Part shown: piece by piece, positions 1-9,501 of the stretch | How the letters are laid out: each line of letters begins with the position of its first letter | How positions within the stretch are numbered: the first letter of the stretch is position 1 | NCBI RefSeq assembly: GCF_900114745.1 | Contig: NZ_FOUB01000031.1 | Span: 1-41,909, forward strand | Length of the DNA: 41,909 nt | Origin: Nitrosomonas communis | Lineage (GTDB): Bacteria; Pseudomonadota; Gammaproteobacteria; Burkholderiales; Nitrosomonadaceae | Reading direction: 5' to 3' | Position numbers and translations under genes: made by a program | The notes under the pieces: model-generated | The model's database searches: none | What the model was told of the DNA's origin: nothing | What the model saw: only the letters and a program-made list of their open reading frames with translations

Positions 1-406
1 GGAAAATTGCTGTTTCGAACACATCAATTTTACTCCATCCCCAAGCCCACTCAGGCTTTATCTCTCAAGAGTTTAGGGTTAACCGGACAGTAGTGATATT
101 TTTCAATTATTACAAAATCATTTTTTTGCAAATGCGGCTAATCAACTTTATTAACATATTACATTAGATTTTCATCGGAAGAACTGATACCCACAAAGAT
201 CTTCAGCCGATGCATATAAATATCAACAATAGCTTGAAGAATATGGCATGGGTGTTCTATGAAGCTGTAAGGGAAACTAATCTTTGGCAGCCTGAAACGC
301 GAATGGTTAATAGGCAATGCAGGCTTATCAATCCTGAAATTCTGCTATAGTCGATATACAAGCATATAATGCCTACTGCATTCATACAACCATTGGCAAT
401 ATGTCA

Positions 407-511
407 TTCCATTTCCAAATCAAAACTGGCTTTGTCGGCTTCACCTTGCAGTATTATTTATCCTGTCTGCGGCTCGTCTTCGCGCCATTCATTTTTGATT
501 TGGAAATGGAA
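407..511 (+). mobile_element. 101-bp MITE-like element, copy 1
   Basis: Begins TTCCATTTCCAAATCAAAA and ends with the reverse complement, giving inverted termini of about 25 bp around a non-coding core containing CTGCGGCTCG. This copy is 105 bp because of a 4-base insertion (ATTC) next to the right arm. The flanks are TCA on the left and GAC on the right, so no target duplication is preserved. It is one of seven related copies in the window. Confidence 0.85.
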
Positions 512-779
512 GACACCCCATCTAAAAATGGCTGCCAAAACACGATTAAAGCAAAATCTCCTATTTCTATTTGTTATATGATAATATTGCGTTTCGAAAG
601 GTCGATTGCGGATAGAGCAGGTTTAGATGATTGTGTACTCGCGCAACTATGGGTTGCTTGATTTCCTTTTCCTTGTAATAGGCAAAATTGCCTGATTGAA
701 GGGCAAGACTAGAGCGAGTTCCCGCAACCATTGAATTACTGGTTTAAGTTACTCGGAAGATTACACCAAGCATTTACAG

Positions 780-811
780 GCCCTTTGCTGAATATTGGCA
801 AAGGGCTTTTT
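780..811 (+). terminator. Strong intrinsic terminator without an upstream gene
   Basis: A perfect 9-bp stem (GCCCTTTGC / GCAAAGGGC) with a 9-base loop is followed by TTTTT. No open reading frame ends in front of it, so it either terminates an unrecognised small RNA or is left over from a lost gene. It also insulates the 4.5S RNA and dnaX from upstream transcription. Confidence 0.8.
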
Positions 812-943
812 AATAGAATTTTTAGCGCCGTTTCTGCTGTGACGGTGGTTTATCAAAAGATCTATTGAATAGTTTGTAAAAATTTTAACTGGGCTATTGT
901 TATTTACCAATCAGCAATGTTGATTGATGTAAAATTGTCTTAT

Positions 944-1039
944 GGCGGGCCTCCCCGCATTGCAGGGTAGTGAACCTGGTCAGGTCCGGAAGGAAGCAGC
1001 CACAGCTATTTTTTGCAAGTGCCGGGGGTTCGGCTCGCC
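944..1039 (+). ncRNA. ffs: 4.5S / signal recognition particle RNA (small bacterial type)
   Basis: This is the RNA component of the signal recognition particle, which binds Ffh and targets nascent membrane proteins. The diagnostic Ffh-binding helix 8 sequence is present at about 980-1001 (GGTCAGGTCCGGAAGGAAGC followed by AGCC). The 5' end GGCGGGCC pairs with the 3' end GGCTCGCC with a single G-U pair, giving a closed hairpin of about 96 nt, the usual small SRP RNA size. A TAAAAT box at 930-935 is placed as a -10 element for a start near 943. Its position directly before dnaX is common in proteobacteria. Confidence 0.95.
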
Positions 1040-1102
1040 ACCCTAACTGATAGATAGGTTATTGATAATGATCTACTCTTTTTCCTTCGTTTGATTAATA
1101 TC

Positions 1103-2704
1103 GTGTCTCAAACTCAAGTTCTTGCCCGGAAATGGCGCCCGAGAAACTTTTCTGAATTGACTGGGCAAGACCATATCGTTAAAGCGATTACTCATTCACT
1201 TGAGCAGAATCGATTGCATCATGCCTATCTGTTTACAGGAACACGTGGAGTCGGTAAGACAACAATTGCTAGAATCTTAGCTAAATCATTGAATTGTGAA
1301 GCTGGCGTGACATCCATGCCCTGTGGAGCATGTCCGGCTTGTATTTCTATTGATAAAGGAAATTTTATTGATCTGGTAGAATTGGATGCAGCATCCAATA
1401 CCCAAGTTGATAGCATGCGTGAACTCCTTGAGAGCGCAAGTTATGCGCCCACCGCCGGCCGGTATAAAGTTTATCTCATTGATGAAGTGCACATGCTTTC
1501 CAGATCGGCTTTTAATGCCATGCTCAAAACTCTGGAAGAGCCTCCCGAACATGTCAAATTCATACTGGCAACCACCGATCTGCAGAAGATTCCTATCACG
1601 GTATTATCGCGTTGCCTTCAGTTCAATTTAAAGCAAATTCCCTCCTCTTTGATTGCAGTGCATCTGGGGAAAATATTATCGCAAGAGCAGATTGCATTCG
1701 ATTCTGCATCCTTGCAATTCTTGGCAAGAGCTGCCCAAGGAAGTATGCGAGATGCGCTGAGCTTGCTCGACCAAGCAATTGCATATGGCAATGGTGTTGT
1801 CCAAGAAGCTGATGTCCATGCTATGCTGGGTGTAATAGATCAAGAATATTTATATGATTTGTTAGAAGCGCTAGCGAGAAAAGACAGTGTAAAAATGTTA
1901 TCAATTGCTGATGAGATGGAAGCGCGCAGCTTATCATTCGATAGTGCTTTACAGGGCCTCGCAGCCATACTTCATCGTGTTGCATTAGTACAAATTGCGC
2001 CTCAGGCGATTGATGAGACATTGACTGAATGTGAGCGACTTTTTGCATTGGCAAAGCATTTTACAGCTGAAGATGTGCAATTGTATTACCAGATCGTGCT
2101 TCATGGACGTAATGATTTGAATCTGGCGCCGGACGAATATGCTGGTTTTACCATGACTTTAATACGGATGCTGGCATTTATACCCGAGCAGATATTTTCG
2201 GGGGAGATTTCTAAGAAATCTGGAGAAGATAGGAATATTAGGCAAGAACCTCTCCAAGTAATGAATCAGGCGACAAATAATAGCCAATCGGTCCATAAAA
2301 AAGAGACTGAGATTTCTAGTTCTTCTAATGAAGGCTGGTTATCAATCGTAAATCAGTTGAGCTTGAATGGGATGACTAAGATGCTGGCGCAGCATTGTGA
2401 GGCTAAGCTCTTCACAACTGATATGATTGAGTTGTGTGTGCCGGAAATACATAAGTATCTGTTAGAAAAGGCTTATCAGGATAAACTAAAAGCTGCATTA
2501 GAACACTATTTTAACAAACCAATTAAAGTTACGTTTTCGATCGGAACTATTACGGGGATGACATCACTAGTCATGCAAGAGCGTGAAAAACAGGCAAAGC
2601 AGTCAGAAACGATTGCCGCAATGGAAGCAGATCCCTTTGTGAGAGAAATAGTAAAAAATTTTGATGCGAAACTCATCATTTCTTCGATTAAACCAATTGA
2701 ATAA
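1103..2704 (+). CDS. dnaX: DNA polymerase III subunit gamma/tau
   Basis: Clamp-loader ATPase subunit of the replicative polymerase. The N-terminus [12 protein letters not shown], the Walker [10 protein letters not shown], the Zn-binding cysteines around CGACPAC, the Walker B region LIDEVHML and the sensor SRC motif all fit DnaX. GTG at 1103 is chosen because it gives the family-typical start [12 protein letters not shown]; a TTG at 1091 would add four residues. Neither has a strong Shine-Dalgarno. At 534 residues it is shorter than E. coli tau, the difference lying in the variable C-terminal part. An A6G run at 2297-2303 lies in the region where gamma is produced in other bacteria. Probably co-transcribed with ybaB, 13 bp downstream. 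Confidence 0.96.
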   Translation: MSQTQVLARKWRPRNFSELTGQDHIVKAITHSLEQNRLHHAYLFTGTRGVGKTTIARILAKSLNCEAGVTSMPCGACPACISIDKGNFIDLVELDAASNTQVDSMRELLESASYAPTAGRYKVYLIDEVHMLSRSAFNAMLKTLEEPPEHVKFILATTDLQKIPITVLSRCLQFNLKQIPSSLIAVHLGKILSQEQIAFDSASLQFLARAAQGSMRDALSLLDQAIAYGNGVVQEADVHAMLGVIDQEYLYDLLEALARKDSVKMLSIADEMEARSLSFDSALQGLAAILHRVALVQIAPQAIDETLTECERLFALAKHFTAEDVQLYYQIVLHGRNDLNLAPDEYAGFTMTLIRMLAFIPEQIFSGEISKKSGEDRNIRQEPLQVMNQATNNSQSVHKKETEISSSSNEGWLSIVNQLSLNGMTKMLAQHCEAKLFTTDMIELCVPEIHKYLLEKAYQDKLKAALEHYFNKPIKVTFSIGTITGMTSLVMQEREKQAKQSETIAAMEADPFVREIVKNFDAKLIISSIKPIE

Positions 2705-2717
2705 TGGAGACAGAGTA

Positions 2718-3044
2718 ATGATAAAAGCGAATTTAGGCAATTTAATGAAGCAAGCGCAGCAGATGCAAGAAAATATGAAAGTAATGCAAGAACAGCTGGC
2801 GACGATAGAAGTTGAAGGTCAATCAGGAGCGGGTATGGTTAAAGTGGTGATGACTTGCCGCTATGATGTCAAGCGTATCCATATCGATAATAGTTTGATG
2901 GGCGACGATAAAGAAATGCTGGAAGATTTGATTGCTGCTGCAGTGAATGATGCGGTGCGTCGGGTAGAGGCCACCACCCAAGAAAAAATGGCGAGTTTAA
3001 CAGGTGGATTGGGATTGCCTCCCGGCATGAAGCTGCCTTTCTGA
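2718..3044 (+). CDS. ybaB: YbaB/EbfC family nucleoid-associated protein
   Basis: Small dimeric DNA-binding protein of the YbaB/EbfC family, 108 residues. The start at 2718 gives [20 protein letters not shown], typical of the family, and is preceded by GGAGACAGAG at 2705-2714. The frame stays open upstream into dnaX, but the family match begins at this ATG. Ends in the usual [12 protein letters not shown]. It follows dnaX as in many bacteria, but the recR gene that often comes third is absent here. Confidence 0.95.
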   Translation: MIKANLGNLMKQAQQMQENMKVMQEQLATIEVEGQSGAGMVKVVMTCRYDVKRIHIDNSLMGDDKEMLEDLIAAAVNDAVRRVEATTQEKMASLTGGLGLPPGMKLPF

Positions 3045-3148
3045 GTAAGAGATCGAATGCATTAAATTAACCCTTAGATTGTTGATTTTGTTTATTAAAA
3101 TTCAGCGCCTTTCTTAATTAGATGATTTCCTATGGCGAAGTAAAGTAA

Positions 3149-4024
3149 ATGTATATCAAACGAGCTCTCAGTGCGAGGAAAAAGCAGGCGTCGGCACCGC
3201 TGAGTGACAATACTGCCATCAAGCCTGATTTAATGGTTACCCATAAGCTCCATAAGCTCTTGGCACAAAGCGGTTTAGGCTCTCGGCGTGAGATGGAAGC
3301 CCTGATCGCTTCAGGTCAGGTCAGTATCAATGGCAGGAGTGCAAAATTGGGAGATCGAGTAGGGGCAAGAGATCTGGTGCGTGTGAATAAGCGTATTATA
3401 CGGCTCAATACCAACGAACGTTTACCGCGCATTATTCTTTACCATAAGCCAGAAGGTGAAATCGTGAGTCGTCATGATCCCGAAGGGCGTCCCTCTGTTT
3501 TTGATAAATTGCCACAATTGAAATCATCTCGCTGGGTTGCTATTGGTAGATTGGATTTCAATACCAGTGGATTGTTGATATTTACCACTAACGGTGTCTT
3601 GGCAAATCGGCTTATGCATCCACGTTTCCAAGTTGAACGTGAATATGCGGTTAGAATTATTGGTCGTTTGACTCCAGAACAAAAGAGCCAATTATTAATG
3701 GGGATTGAGCTGGAAGATGGGTTGGCAAAAGTGAGTGATTTGTCGGAACAAGGTGGGGAAGGTGCTAACCGTTGGTATCACGTGATATTAAAAGAGGGTA
3801 GAAATCGGGAGGTAAGACGTCTGTTTGAAGCATTGGGCTTAACAGTCAGCCGGCTAATTCGCGTGCGGTTTGGTCCGATCCATCTGCCTCCCAGATTGAA
3901 GCGCGGCATGTGGCATGAACTGGATGAAAATGAAACTACAAATTTGTTAGCACTCGTTAATAGTACTTCTTTGCCTGGCGTTATTCAAAAACGTGGTAAA
4001 TTAAATCACTGCGCTTCAACATGA
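3149..4024 (+). CDS. rluB: 23S rRNA pseudouridine synthase, RluB-like
   Basis: RsuA-family pseudouridine synthase, predicted to modify a uridine of 23S rRNA in the peptidyl-transferase region. An S4 RNA-binding domain covers residues about 30-75 (HKLHKLLAQSGLGSRREME). The catalytic motif GRLDFNTSGLL carries the nucleophilic Asp, and the late motif EGRNREVRRLFEALG is also present. About 28 basic residues precede the S4 domain; Met29 is an alternative start. RluB versus RluE or RsuA is judged from the S4 domain and overall length of 291 residues. The last 44 bp overlap the convergent prmB 3' end. Confidence 0.9.
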   Translation: MYIKRALSARKKQASAPLSDNTAIKPDLMVTHKLHKLLAQSGLGSRREMEALIASGQVSINGRSAKLGDRVGARDLVRVNKRIIRLNTNERLPRIILYHKPEGEIVSRHDPEGRPSVFDKLPQLKSSRWVAIGRLDFNTSGLLIFTTNGVLANRLMHPRFQVEREYAVRIIGRLTPEQKSQLLMGIELEDGLAKVSDLSEQGGEGANRWYHVILKEGRNREVRRLFEALGLTVSRLIRVRFGPIHLPPRLKRGMWHELDENETTNLLALVNSTSLPGVIQKRGKLNHCAST

Positions 4025-4889
4025 AAACAAATTGATCGCCTGCGCTTGTTTCCAGCCAGGTAAAAGGCAGATGCGGGAAGGATTGCTCAAGGATATCTCG
4101 ATTATGACCAATTTCTATAATCAATAGTCCTTCTTCGGTCAGATAATTGGCAGCTTCACTCAGTATCGTTCGTATTATGGCCAATCCATCCGGACCAGCT
4201 GCAAGCGCAATTCTTGGTTCATGCCTATATTCTTCAGGAAGTGCTGTTATCGATTCAGTATTAACATAGGGTGGATTGCTAATAATTACATCATAGCGTC
4301 TCCCAGCTAATTCATTAAATAAATCAGATTGAATCGGCTTGATCGCGTGCGCTAGATTATAACGATCTATATTTTTCAAAGTGACCTCCAACGCTTCAGC
4401 AGAAATATCTACTGCATCAACGTTTGCATTCTCGAACGCATGAGCTAGCAATACGGCTAGACATCCTGAACCCGTACACAGATCCAGTGTGGCATGAATG
4501 GCATCGGGCTGTTTAATCCAGGGTGCCAGCCGGTCTTGCAATAATTCAGCGATAAACGAGCGCGGTATGATAACGCGTTTGTCTACGTAAAAACTGAAAT
4601 CACTTAGCCAAGCCTCATTCGTCAAATAAGCTACTGGGATTCTTTCTGTAACACGTTGTTCTATGCGATAGATGATTTGTTCGCGCTCAGGCTGGGTGAT
4701 ATGTGCATCCAAAAACAAGTCTAATTGGTCAGGAATAAGATGTAGTGTGTGTAAAATCAGATGAGCAGCTTCCTCATAAGCAGTGGGAAATCCATGGCCA
4801 TAAAATAAGCCAGCTTGATTAAAATAGCTCACTGCGAAACGCAACAGATCACGCAAAGTACATAGTTCGTTCCTAGCATGATTGATCAT
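3981..4889 (-). CDS. prmB: 50S ribosomal protein L3 glutamine methyltransferase
   Basis: S-adenosylmethionine-dependent N5-glutamine methyltransferase of the HemK/PrmB family. It has the NPPY signature (ISNPPYVNTESI), the SAM-binding motif LDLCTGSGCLAV, and an N-terminal helical domain beginning NELCTLRDLLRFAVSYF that is closer to PrmB than to PrmC. The PrmB-like YGHG and RIPVAYLTNEAW segments are present. The start is uncertain: ATG at 4889 gives MINHARNEL; ATG at 4922 or TTG at 4931 would extend it by 11 or 14 residues, and none has a clear ribosome binding site. It overlaps the 3' end of rluB on the other strand. Confidence 0.93.
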   Translation of the reverse strand: MINHARNELCTLRDLLRFAVSYFNQAGLFYGHGFPTAYEEAAHLILHTLHLIPDQLDLFLDAHITQPEREQIIYRIEQRVTERIPVAYLTNEAWLSDFSFYVDKRVIIPRSFIAELLQDRLAPWIKQPDAIHATLDLCTGSGCLAVLLAHAFENANVDAVDISAEALEVTLKNIDRYNLAHAIKPIQSDLFNELAGRRYDVIISNPPYVNTESITALPEEYRHEPRIALAAGPDGLAIIRTILSEAANYLTEEGLLIIEIGHNRDILEQSFPHLPFTWLETSAGDQFVFMLKRSDLIYHVFE

Positions 4890-5009
4890 TGAAATTCTAG
4901 GTTCTCGGGAAGAGATCACCATATCTGGCAATAGAAGAGTATTGGAATATGAAGCGAATGTAGCATAAAAGATACGCTGATGCTCAAATTATTCGATTAA
5001 ATCTGAAAG

Positions 5010-5334
5010 CTGCAGCTGATCCCCTTGATTGGAGAGCTAATTCCATTTCCCAATCAAAACTGACTTTGTAAGCTTCACCTTGCCGTATTATTTATACTGT
5101 CTGCGGCTCGCCTTCGCTTCATTTTTGATTTGGAAATGGAATTAGCTCATGACATAGGAAGGGATTTCCGAAATTTTTTTATTCACCCGAATGGTGAGGC
5201 TGCTACGAGGTGTATCATATATCGCGCCAGGCGTGAATGCGGCGTTGCTCTCCGTTGTAGGGAATGGCCGTGCGACTTCATCACGTCTTGCCTCGCGCCG
5301 GGATTACCCTACGCTCCACCCTGTCCAATTGCGG
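5010..5334 (+). repeat. Large intergenic repeat, copy A (interrupted)
   Basis: One of three related non-coding repeats of about 200-220 bp. Copy A begins CTGCAGCTG and ends CAATTGCGG, so its ends are short imperfect inverted repeats. Its body contains TTTCCGAAATTTTTTTATTC, GAATGGTGAGGC and ACGCTCCACC, shared in the opposite orientation with copy B (6366-6585). A 101-bp MITE-like element is inserted at 5041-5141; without it the sequence aligns with copies B and C. It is not coding despite short open frames. Confidence 0.8.
5041..5141 (+). mobile_element. 101-bp MITE-like element, copy 2 (nested in larger repeat)
   Basis: Exactly 101 bp from TTCC to GGAA with about 25-bp inverted ends. The flanks are CTAA on the left and TTAG on the right, which extends the palindrome. 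It interrupts copy A of the larger repeat between GAGAGCTAA and GCTCATGACATA. Copy B, with no insertion, reads GAGAGTTAAGCCCAGGATAT at the same place, so the pre-insertion site can be read directly. Confidence 0.9.
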
Positions 5335-5344
5335 TTTAGGTTAA

Positions 5345-6312
<968 letters not shown>

Positions 6313-6658
6313 GCGAGTTATTGCTGATTCTTTTCTTGCAAGGTTAACCCTAGAGTTAACCTACAAGCTCAATTGAATGGGGTGGAGCGTAGGGCGAGCC
6401 CGGTGCGAGGCAAGACGTGATGAAGTCGCATGGCCGTCCCCTGCAACGGAGAGCAACGCCGCATCGCGCCTGAAGCGGCATAGGATTCACTTTGTAACGG
6501 CCTCACCATTCGAGTGAATAAAAAAATTTCGGAAATGCCTTCATATATCCTGGGCTTAACTCTCCAATCAAGTAGCCAACTGCGGTTGTTAGGTGTAAAT
6601 TTTATTAAAGCTGTTTGAGATTTAATCCTCCTATTATCAGCTGAAAGTGAGATTTACA
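6313..6658. other. Gap between convergent genes with a GTTAAC palindrome
   Basis: No gene is seen. At 6342-6361 the sequence GGTTAACCCTAGAGTTAACC is a near-perfect 20-bp palindrome adjoining one end of repeat copy B. The remainder to 6658 is copy B and a short AT-rich tail. No U-rich terminator hairpin for either the YkuD gene or the protease gene is clear. Confidence 0.55.
6366..6585 (-). repeat. Large intergenic repeat, copy B (uninterrupted, inverted)
   Basis: Reverse-complement relative to copy A at 5010-5334, with the same blocks in the same order and no 101-bp insertion. Read on the minus strand it starts CCGCAGTTGGCTACTTGATT and ends CAATTGAGCTTGTAGG. By eye most positions in the central 170 bp agree with copy A. 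Copies A and B form an inverted pair around tadA and the YkuD gene. Confidence 0.8.
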
Positions 6659-8074
6659 TTAAGGAGTGATAGTGATTGTGACTGAACTGCTAAAAGTGCC
6701 ATTAACGATACCGTCCGAATTGTCATCAACAGAAAAAGTTAGAGTGTAAGAACCAACAGGCAGCATATTAGCAGGAATACTCGCAATGGGAGAGTGATCA
6801 ATAGCAAACAATTCGCCTCCATGTACTCGAAGAGGCTGATCTGACAGGATAAATTCAAGCTTATCATTTAACCAGAATGTCCCTATCGGAGTAATTGCCT
6901 CTATCCAGTGATCTGCTTGGTTTCCACCATAGGCGCCAGGATTAAGAGATACGGTAAGAGTTAAGCTATCATTTTGTGACAAGGTTATAGAGTCAGTTGC
7001 ATTATTAGCGAAAATAGTAGGCACAGGTGTTGAATGATGAGGAGGAGAGGGAGAGGGAATATTATTAAAGAACCATGGAATATTGCTGTTAAAGTAAGTT
7101 CGTCCCTGAGTGATCACAAAGTGTGTAGGGGTAATTTGCTCTGCCATAATTTCACTAATTGAAAATGATGTTCTATTGTCATCGAAACTGAAGACAATAT
7201 CTGCCGTGTCAGTGAACCCGACAAATTCTAGCTTTAACGAATAGTCGTCCGCTGTACCTGCTACTCTATCTAAGCCACTCATGGCAAGTCGCAGCGTGGC
7301 CACATCATCTGCAGCCAATGTGCGTTGTGCTTCACCAGCATGAGCCCCCTGTTGCATAATAGCTTCAGTATTCTGAAGACCGAATAATGCAGCAACTTTA
7401 CGATCAGCATTTATGGCAAAGGTGTTTCCAGGCGGTAGATCAGATAGCTCGCGACTATAGGTTGTCATATCCACCGTTGTCGCAATATTAAATGGATTAT
7501 TGTTGCTTTTACGAAACCAGTGAAGATTAATATCGTCACCACGTAAATCATCACCAGAACCACTAACACTGTCAGGGCCTCTGTCAAGATTGAATTGACT
7601 GTCAACTCCCTTGATAGATTGAGTGAAGTTTCTATTTGCGCCATTCAAACCTGATTCAGATGCCAGATTGGGATGCCCGAGTCCAATACAATGTCCCACT
7701 TCGTGCAGGACAACTGATTCAAAATCAAAGTGGTCAGCAGGAACATTGCTTCCTTCTCTAACAGTATTATTAATCGTGGGAAGTAAATTATTCCAGGTAC
7801 TGATGATATTTTGGATAGGAATCACCATTTCTTCTGCATGAATGGATGAAGGTGAGATACCAAGTGTTACGGTCAAGTTGGCACCTGCACCGCTATAACC
7901 TGGGGGATGAGTAATAACATCTACGCCATGTTCTTCCCCAGCGAAGTTAAATGTCCCTGCGAAAGAGAGGGGAACTCCACTTATCGCAAGCGACAAGAAG
8001 GTTAGCTGCGATAGTAGTATTAATTTCAATTTGGTGAGAATCAAAGATTCAAGCCGATAGCGTATGCGTTTCAT
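6659..8074 (-). CDS. Secreted metzincin-type zinc metalloprotease
   Basis: Predicted exported protease of 471 residues. A signal peptide is seen at residues about 15-40 (hydrophobic run ending VPLSFAG). The zinc site H-E-V-G-H-C-I-G-L-G-H at residues 124-134 matches HExxHxxGxxH, and a downstream EAIMQQG could supply the Met-turn. These place it in the metzincins, closest in style to matrixin-like bacterial proteases. The last 110 residues look like an all-beta, Ig-like domain (SLTLTVSL, GSYTLTFSVDDNSDG). A Pro/Ser-rich linker separates the two parts. The substrate is unknown. No good Shine-Dalgarno is seen before the ATG. Confidence 0.82.
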   Translation of the reverse strand: MKRIRYRLESLILTKLKLILLSQLTFLSLAISGVPLSFAGTFNFAGEEHGVDVITHPPGYSGAGANLTVTLGISPSSIHAEEMVIPIQNIISTWNNLLPTINNTVREGSNVPADHFDFESVVLHEVGHCIGLGHPNLASESGLNGANRNFTQSIKGVDSQFNLDRGPDSVSGSGDDLRGDDINLHWFRKSNNNPFNIATTVDMTTYSRELSDLPPGNTFAINADRKVAALFGLQNTEAIMQQGAHAGEAQRTLAADDVATLRLAMSGLDRVAGTADDYSLKLEFVGFTDTADIVFSFDDNRTSFSISEIMAEQITPTHFVITQGRTYFNSNIPWFFNNIPSPSPPHHSTPVPTIFANNATDSITLSQNDSLTLTVSLNPGAYGGNQADHWIEAITPIGTFWLNDKLEFILSDQPLRVHGGELFAIDHSPIASIPANMLPVGSYTLTFSVDDNSDGIVNGTFSSSVTITITP

Positions 8075-8261
8075 CTTGATAAATTAATGTTAATAACTGG
8101 CCTTGCCTCCGCAGTTGGAATGATGTGCTGCAATCAGTTATCAGTCGTTCATTTAATTTTTTTAAGATCAGACCATTTTAGGATCATTTTTAGCTTTTGC
8201 TGAACCGAGAGGAGGGACTGAATTTCCTCGATATTGAAAAATTGTTCAGCAGTCTATTTAA

Positions 8262-8362
8262 TTCCATTTCCAAACCAAAACTGACTTTGCCGGCTTCACC
8301 TTGCCGCATTATTAATACTGTCTGCGGCTCGCCTTCGCGTCATTTTTGATTTGTAAATGGAA
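8262..8362 (+). mobile_element. 101-bp MITE-like element, copy 3
   Basis: 101 bp, TTCC to GGAA, with inverted ends of about 25 bp and the shared core (CTGCGGCTCGCCTTCGCGTC). TAA lies on both sides (8259-8261 and 8363-8365), consistent with a 3-bp target duplication. Its right arm provides the last codons and the TGA stop of the decayed minus-strand gene at 8340-8853. Confidence 0.9.
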
Positions 8363-8853
8363 TAAGGCCGCACCATGAAATAGTCTTTTTTGTATTTAAG
8401 CTGCCTGTTATTTTAGTAGATTTATATTGATTGGGATAAATTTCGATGAATGTAATTGATGCATTCAATACTTTAAATTGGGAAAAAATGCTTACTGCTT
8501 TATTTTTTGTACCTTTTTGCGAATAAGATCGAATTAGATTCAAGGGTTTTGCTATTTGTCGACCATAATTGATCCAGAGCATTGGGTGTCAGATAAGCTT
8601 CATAAGTACCGGCTTGCTTCATATAAGATGGTCGGTAAAGCAATAAGTACCCATCATTGAAAATGGGTATAAAAGTACTTTTCCCAGCCTCTCGCGTGCT
8701 CCAGCATTTCTCGATAGGATATGATGGCACTATCTTGCTGATGGCTATCAGAGGCGGTTATGAGCAAACATGATTAGATACAGTATTCATTTCCTGAAAA
8801 GCAACACCTTGATTGATAAACAAATGCAAGAATAGCGTTATCGAGGATTTCAT
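8340..8853 (-). pseudogene. Decayed gene for a small exported protein
   Basis: Three lesions interrupt what reads as one coding sequence. ATG at 8853 starts a signal-peptide-like MKSSITLFLHLFINQGVAFQ. An in-frame TAA follows after 31 codons, and the same frame then resumes as PPLIAISKIVPSYPIEK with protein-like sequence. A second break is at a run of six A at about 8503-8508; removing one A joins FAKRY to KNKAVSIFSQFK in the next frame. The C-terminus runs into element copy 3, whose inverted end encodes IPFTNQK and the stop. I do not recognise the family. The joined product shows FNDGYLLLYRPSYM and ASITFIEIYPNQYKSTKITG, typical of a folded domain. Confidence 0.55.
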
Positions 8854-8890
8854 TATCTGCTTTGTAATCAATTCAACATATTGAAAGAAA

Positions 8891-9430
8891 TCACGATGAA
8901 GGCTGGTCAATAACACCCAGATGAAAGATGATTTGCCCTTTACGCCGTTCTTCTAGATAGCGTTTCAAAGGATCATGAATGACGCGAAAAGCTATTTCAT
9001 TCCATGGAATTTCACGCTCATCGAAGAGCTTGACTTCCAGACTCTCTATGCCAGGAGAAAAATCCAGATCTAACAAGCGAGCCCGAAACAGGAGATAGAG
9101 CTGGCTGATATGAGGTAAGCTATAGACAGCGTATAGATCACCAATTTCTACCCGCGCATTGGCTTCTTCCAGCGTTTCCCGGGCAGCTGCCTGCGCTAAT
9201 GTTTCGTTATTTTCCATAAAGCCTGCCGGTACAGTCCACTTCCCTTCTCGGGGGGCAATCGCACGGCGGCATAATAAAATCTTGTCTTTCCATTCAGGAA
9301 TGCATCCCACGATCATTTTTGGGTTCTGATAATGAATGGTATGACAAGTAGAACAAACAAAACGTGGTAACGTATCACCTTCTGGTATATATAACTCGAC
9401 TGTGGCACTACAGCTACTACAAAATTTCAT
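8891..9430 (-). CDS. NUDIX hydrolase with N-terminal zinc ribbon
   Basis: Hydrolase of a nucleoside diphosphate linked to another moiety. The NUDIX box G-x5-E-x7-REx2EE is seen in GFMENNETLAQAAARETLEE. A zinc ribbon with two CxxC pairs (CSSC, residues 4-7, and CSTC, residues 26-29) precedes it. This arrangement resembles NudC-like or ADP-ribose-pyrophosphatase-like enzymes; at 179 residues it lacks the N-terminal domain of true NudC. Preceded on the minus strand by the DUF2914-like gene with a 71-bp gap, so possibly co-transcribed with it. The exact substrate cannot be assigned. Confidence 0.88.
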   Translation of the reverse strand: MKFCSSCSATVELYIPEGDTLPRFVCSTCHTIHYQNPKMIVGCIPEWKDKILLCRRAIAPREGKWTVPAGFMENNETLAQAAARETLEEANARVEIGDLYAVYSLPHISQLYLLFRARLLDLDFSPGIESLEVKLFDEREIPWNEIAFRVIHDPLKRYLEERRKGQIIFHLGVIDQPSS

Positions 9431-9501
9431 GGTTTTATTTCAGTCGATGAGCAATGTTTAAGCACAGTAAATTTTTTGATATCGGTATACTCATCTATTG
9501 T

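Larger units (their letters stand above)
1..943. other. Non-coding stretch upstream of 4.5S RNA
   Basis: No convincing protein gene is visible on either strand. The two short plus-strand frames at 369-661 run through the 101-bp repeat element at 407-511 and have no ribosome binding site or recognisable sequence. The stretch holds that element, a TATGATAAT box at 577-585 that could be a -10 hexamer, and a strong intrinsic terminator at 780-811 with no gene in front of it. An unannotated small RNA between about 590 and 811 is possible. Confidence 0.6.

Noticed and set aside
369..661. Two overlapping short plus-strand frames
   Set aside because: They run through element copy 1, have no ribosome binding site, and show no protein-like sequence.
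3045..3148. Expected recR after ybaB
   Set aside because: Only 104 bp of AT-rich spacer lies before rluB; recR is not present here.
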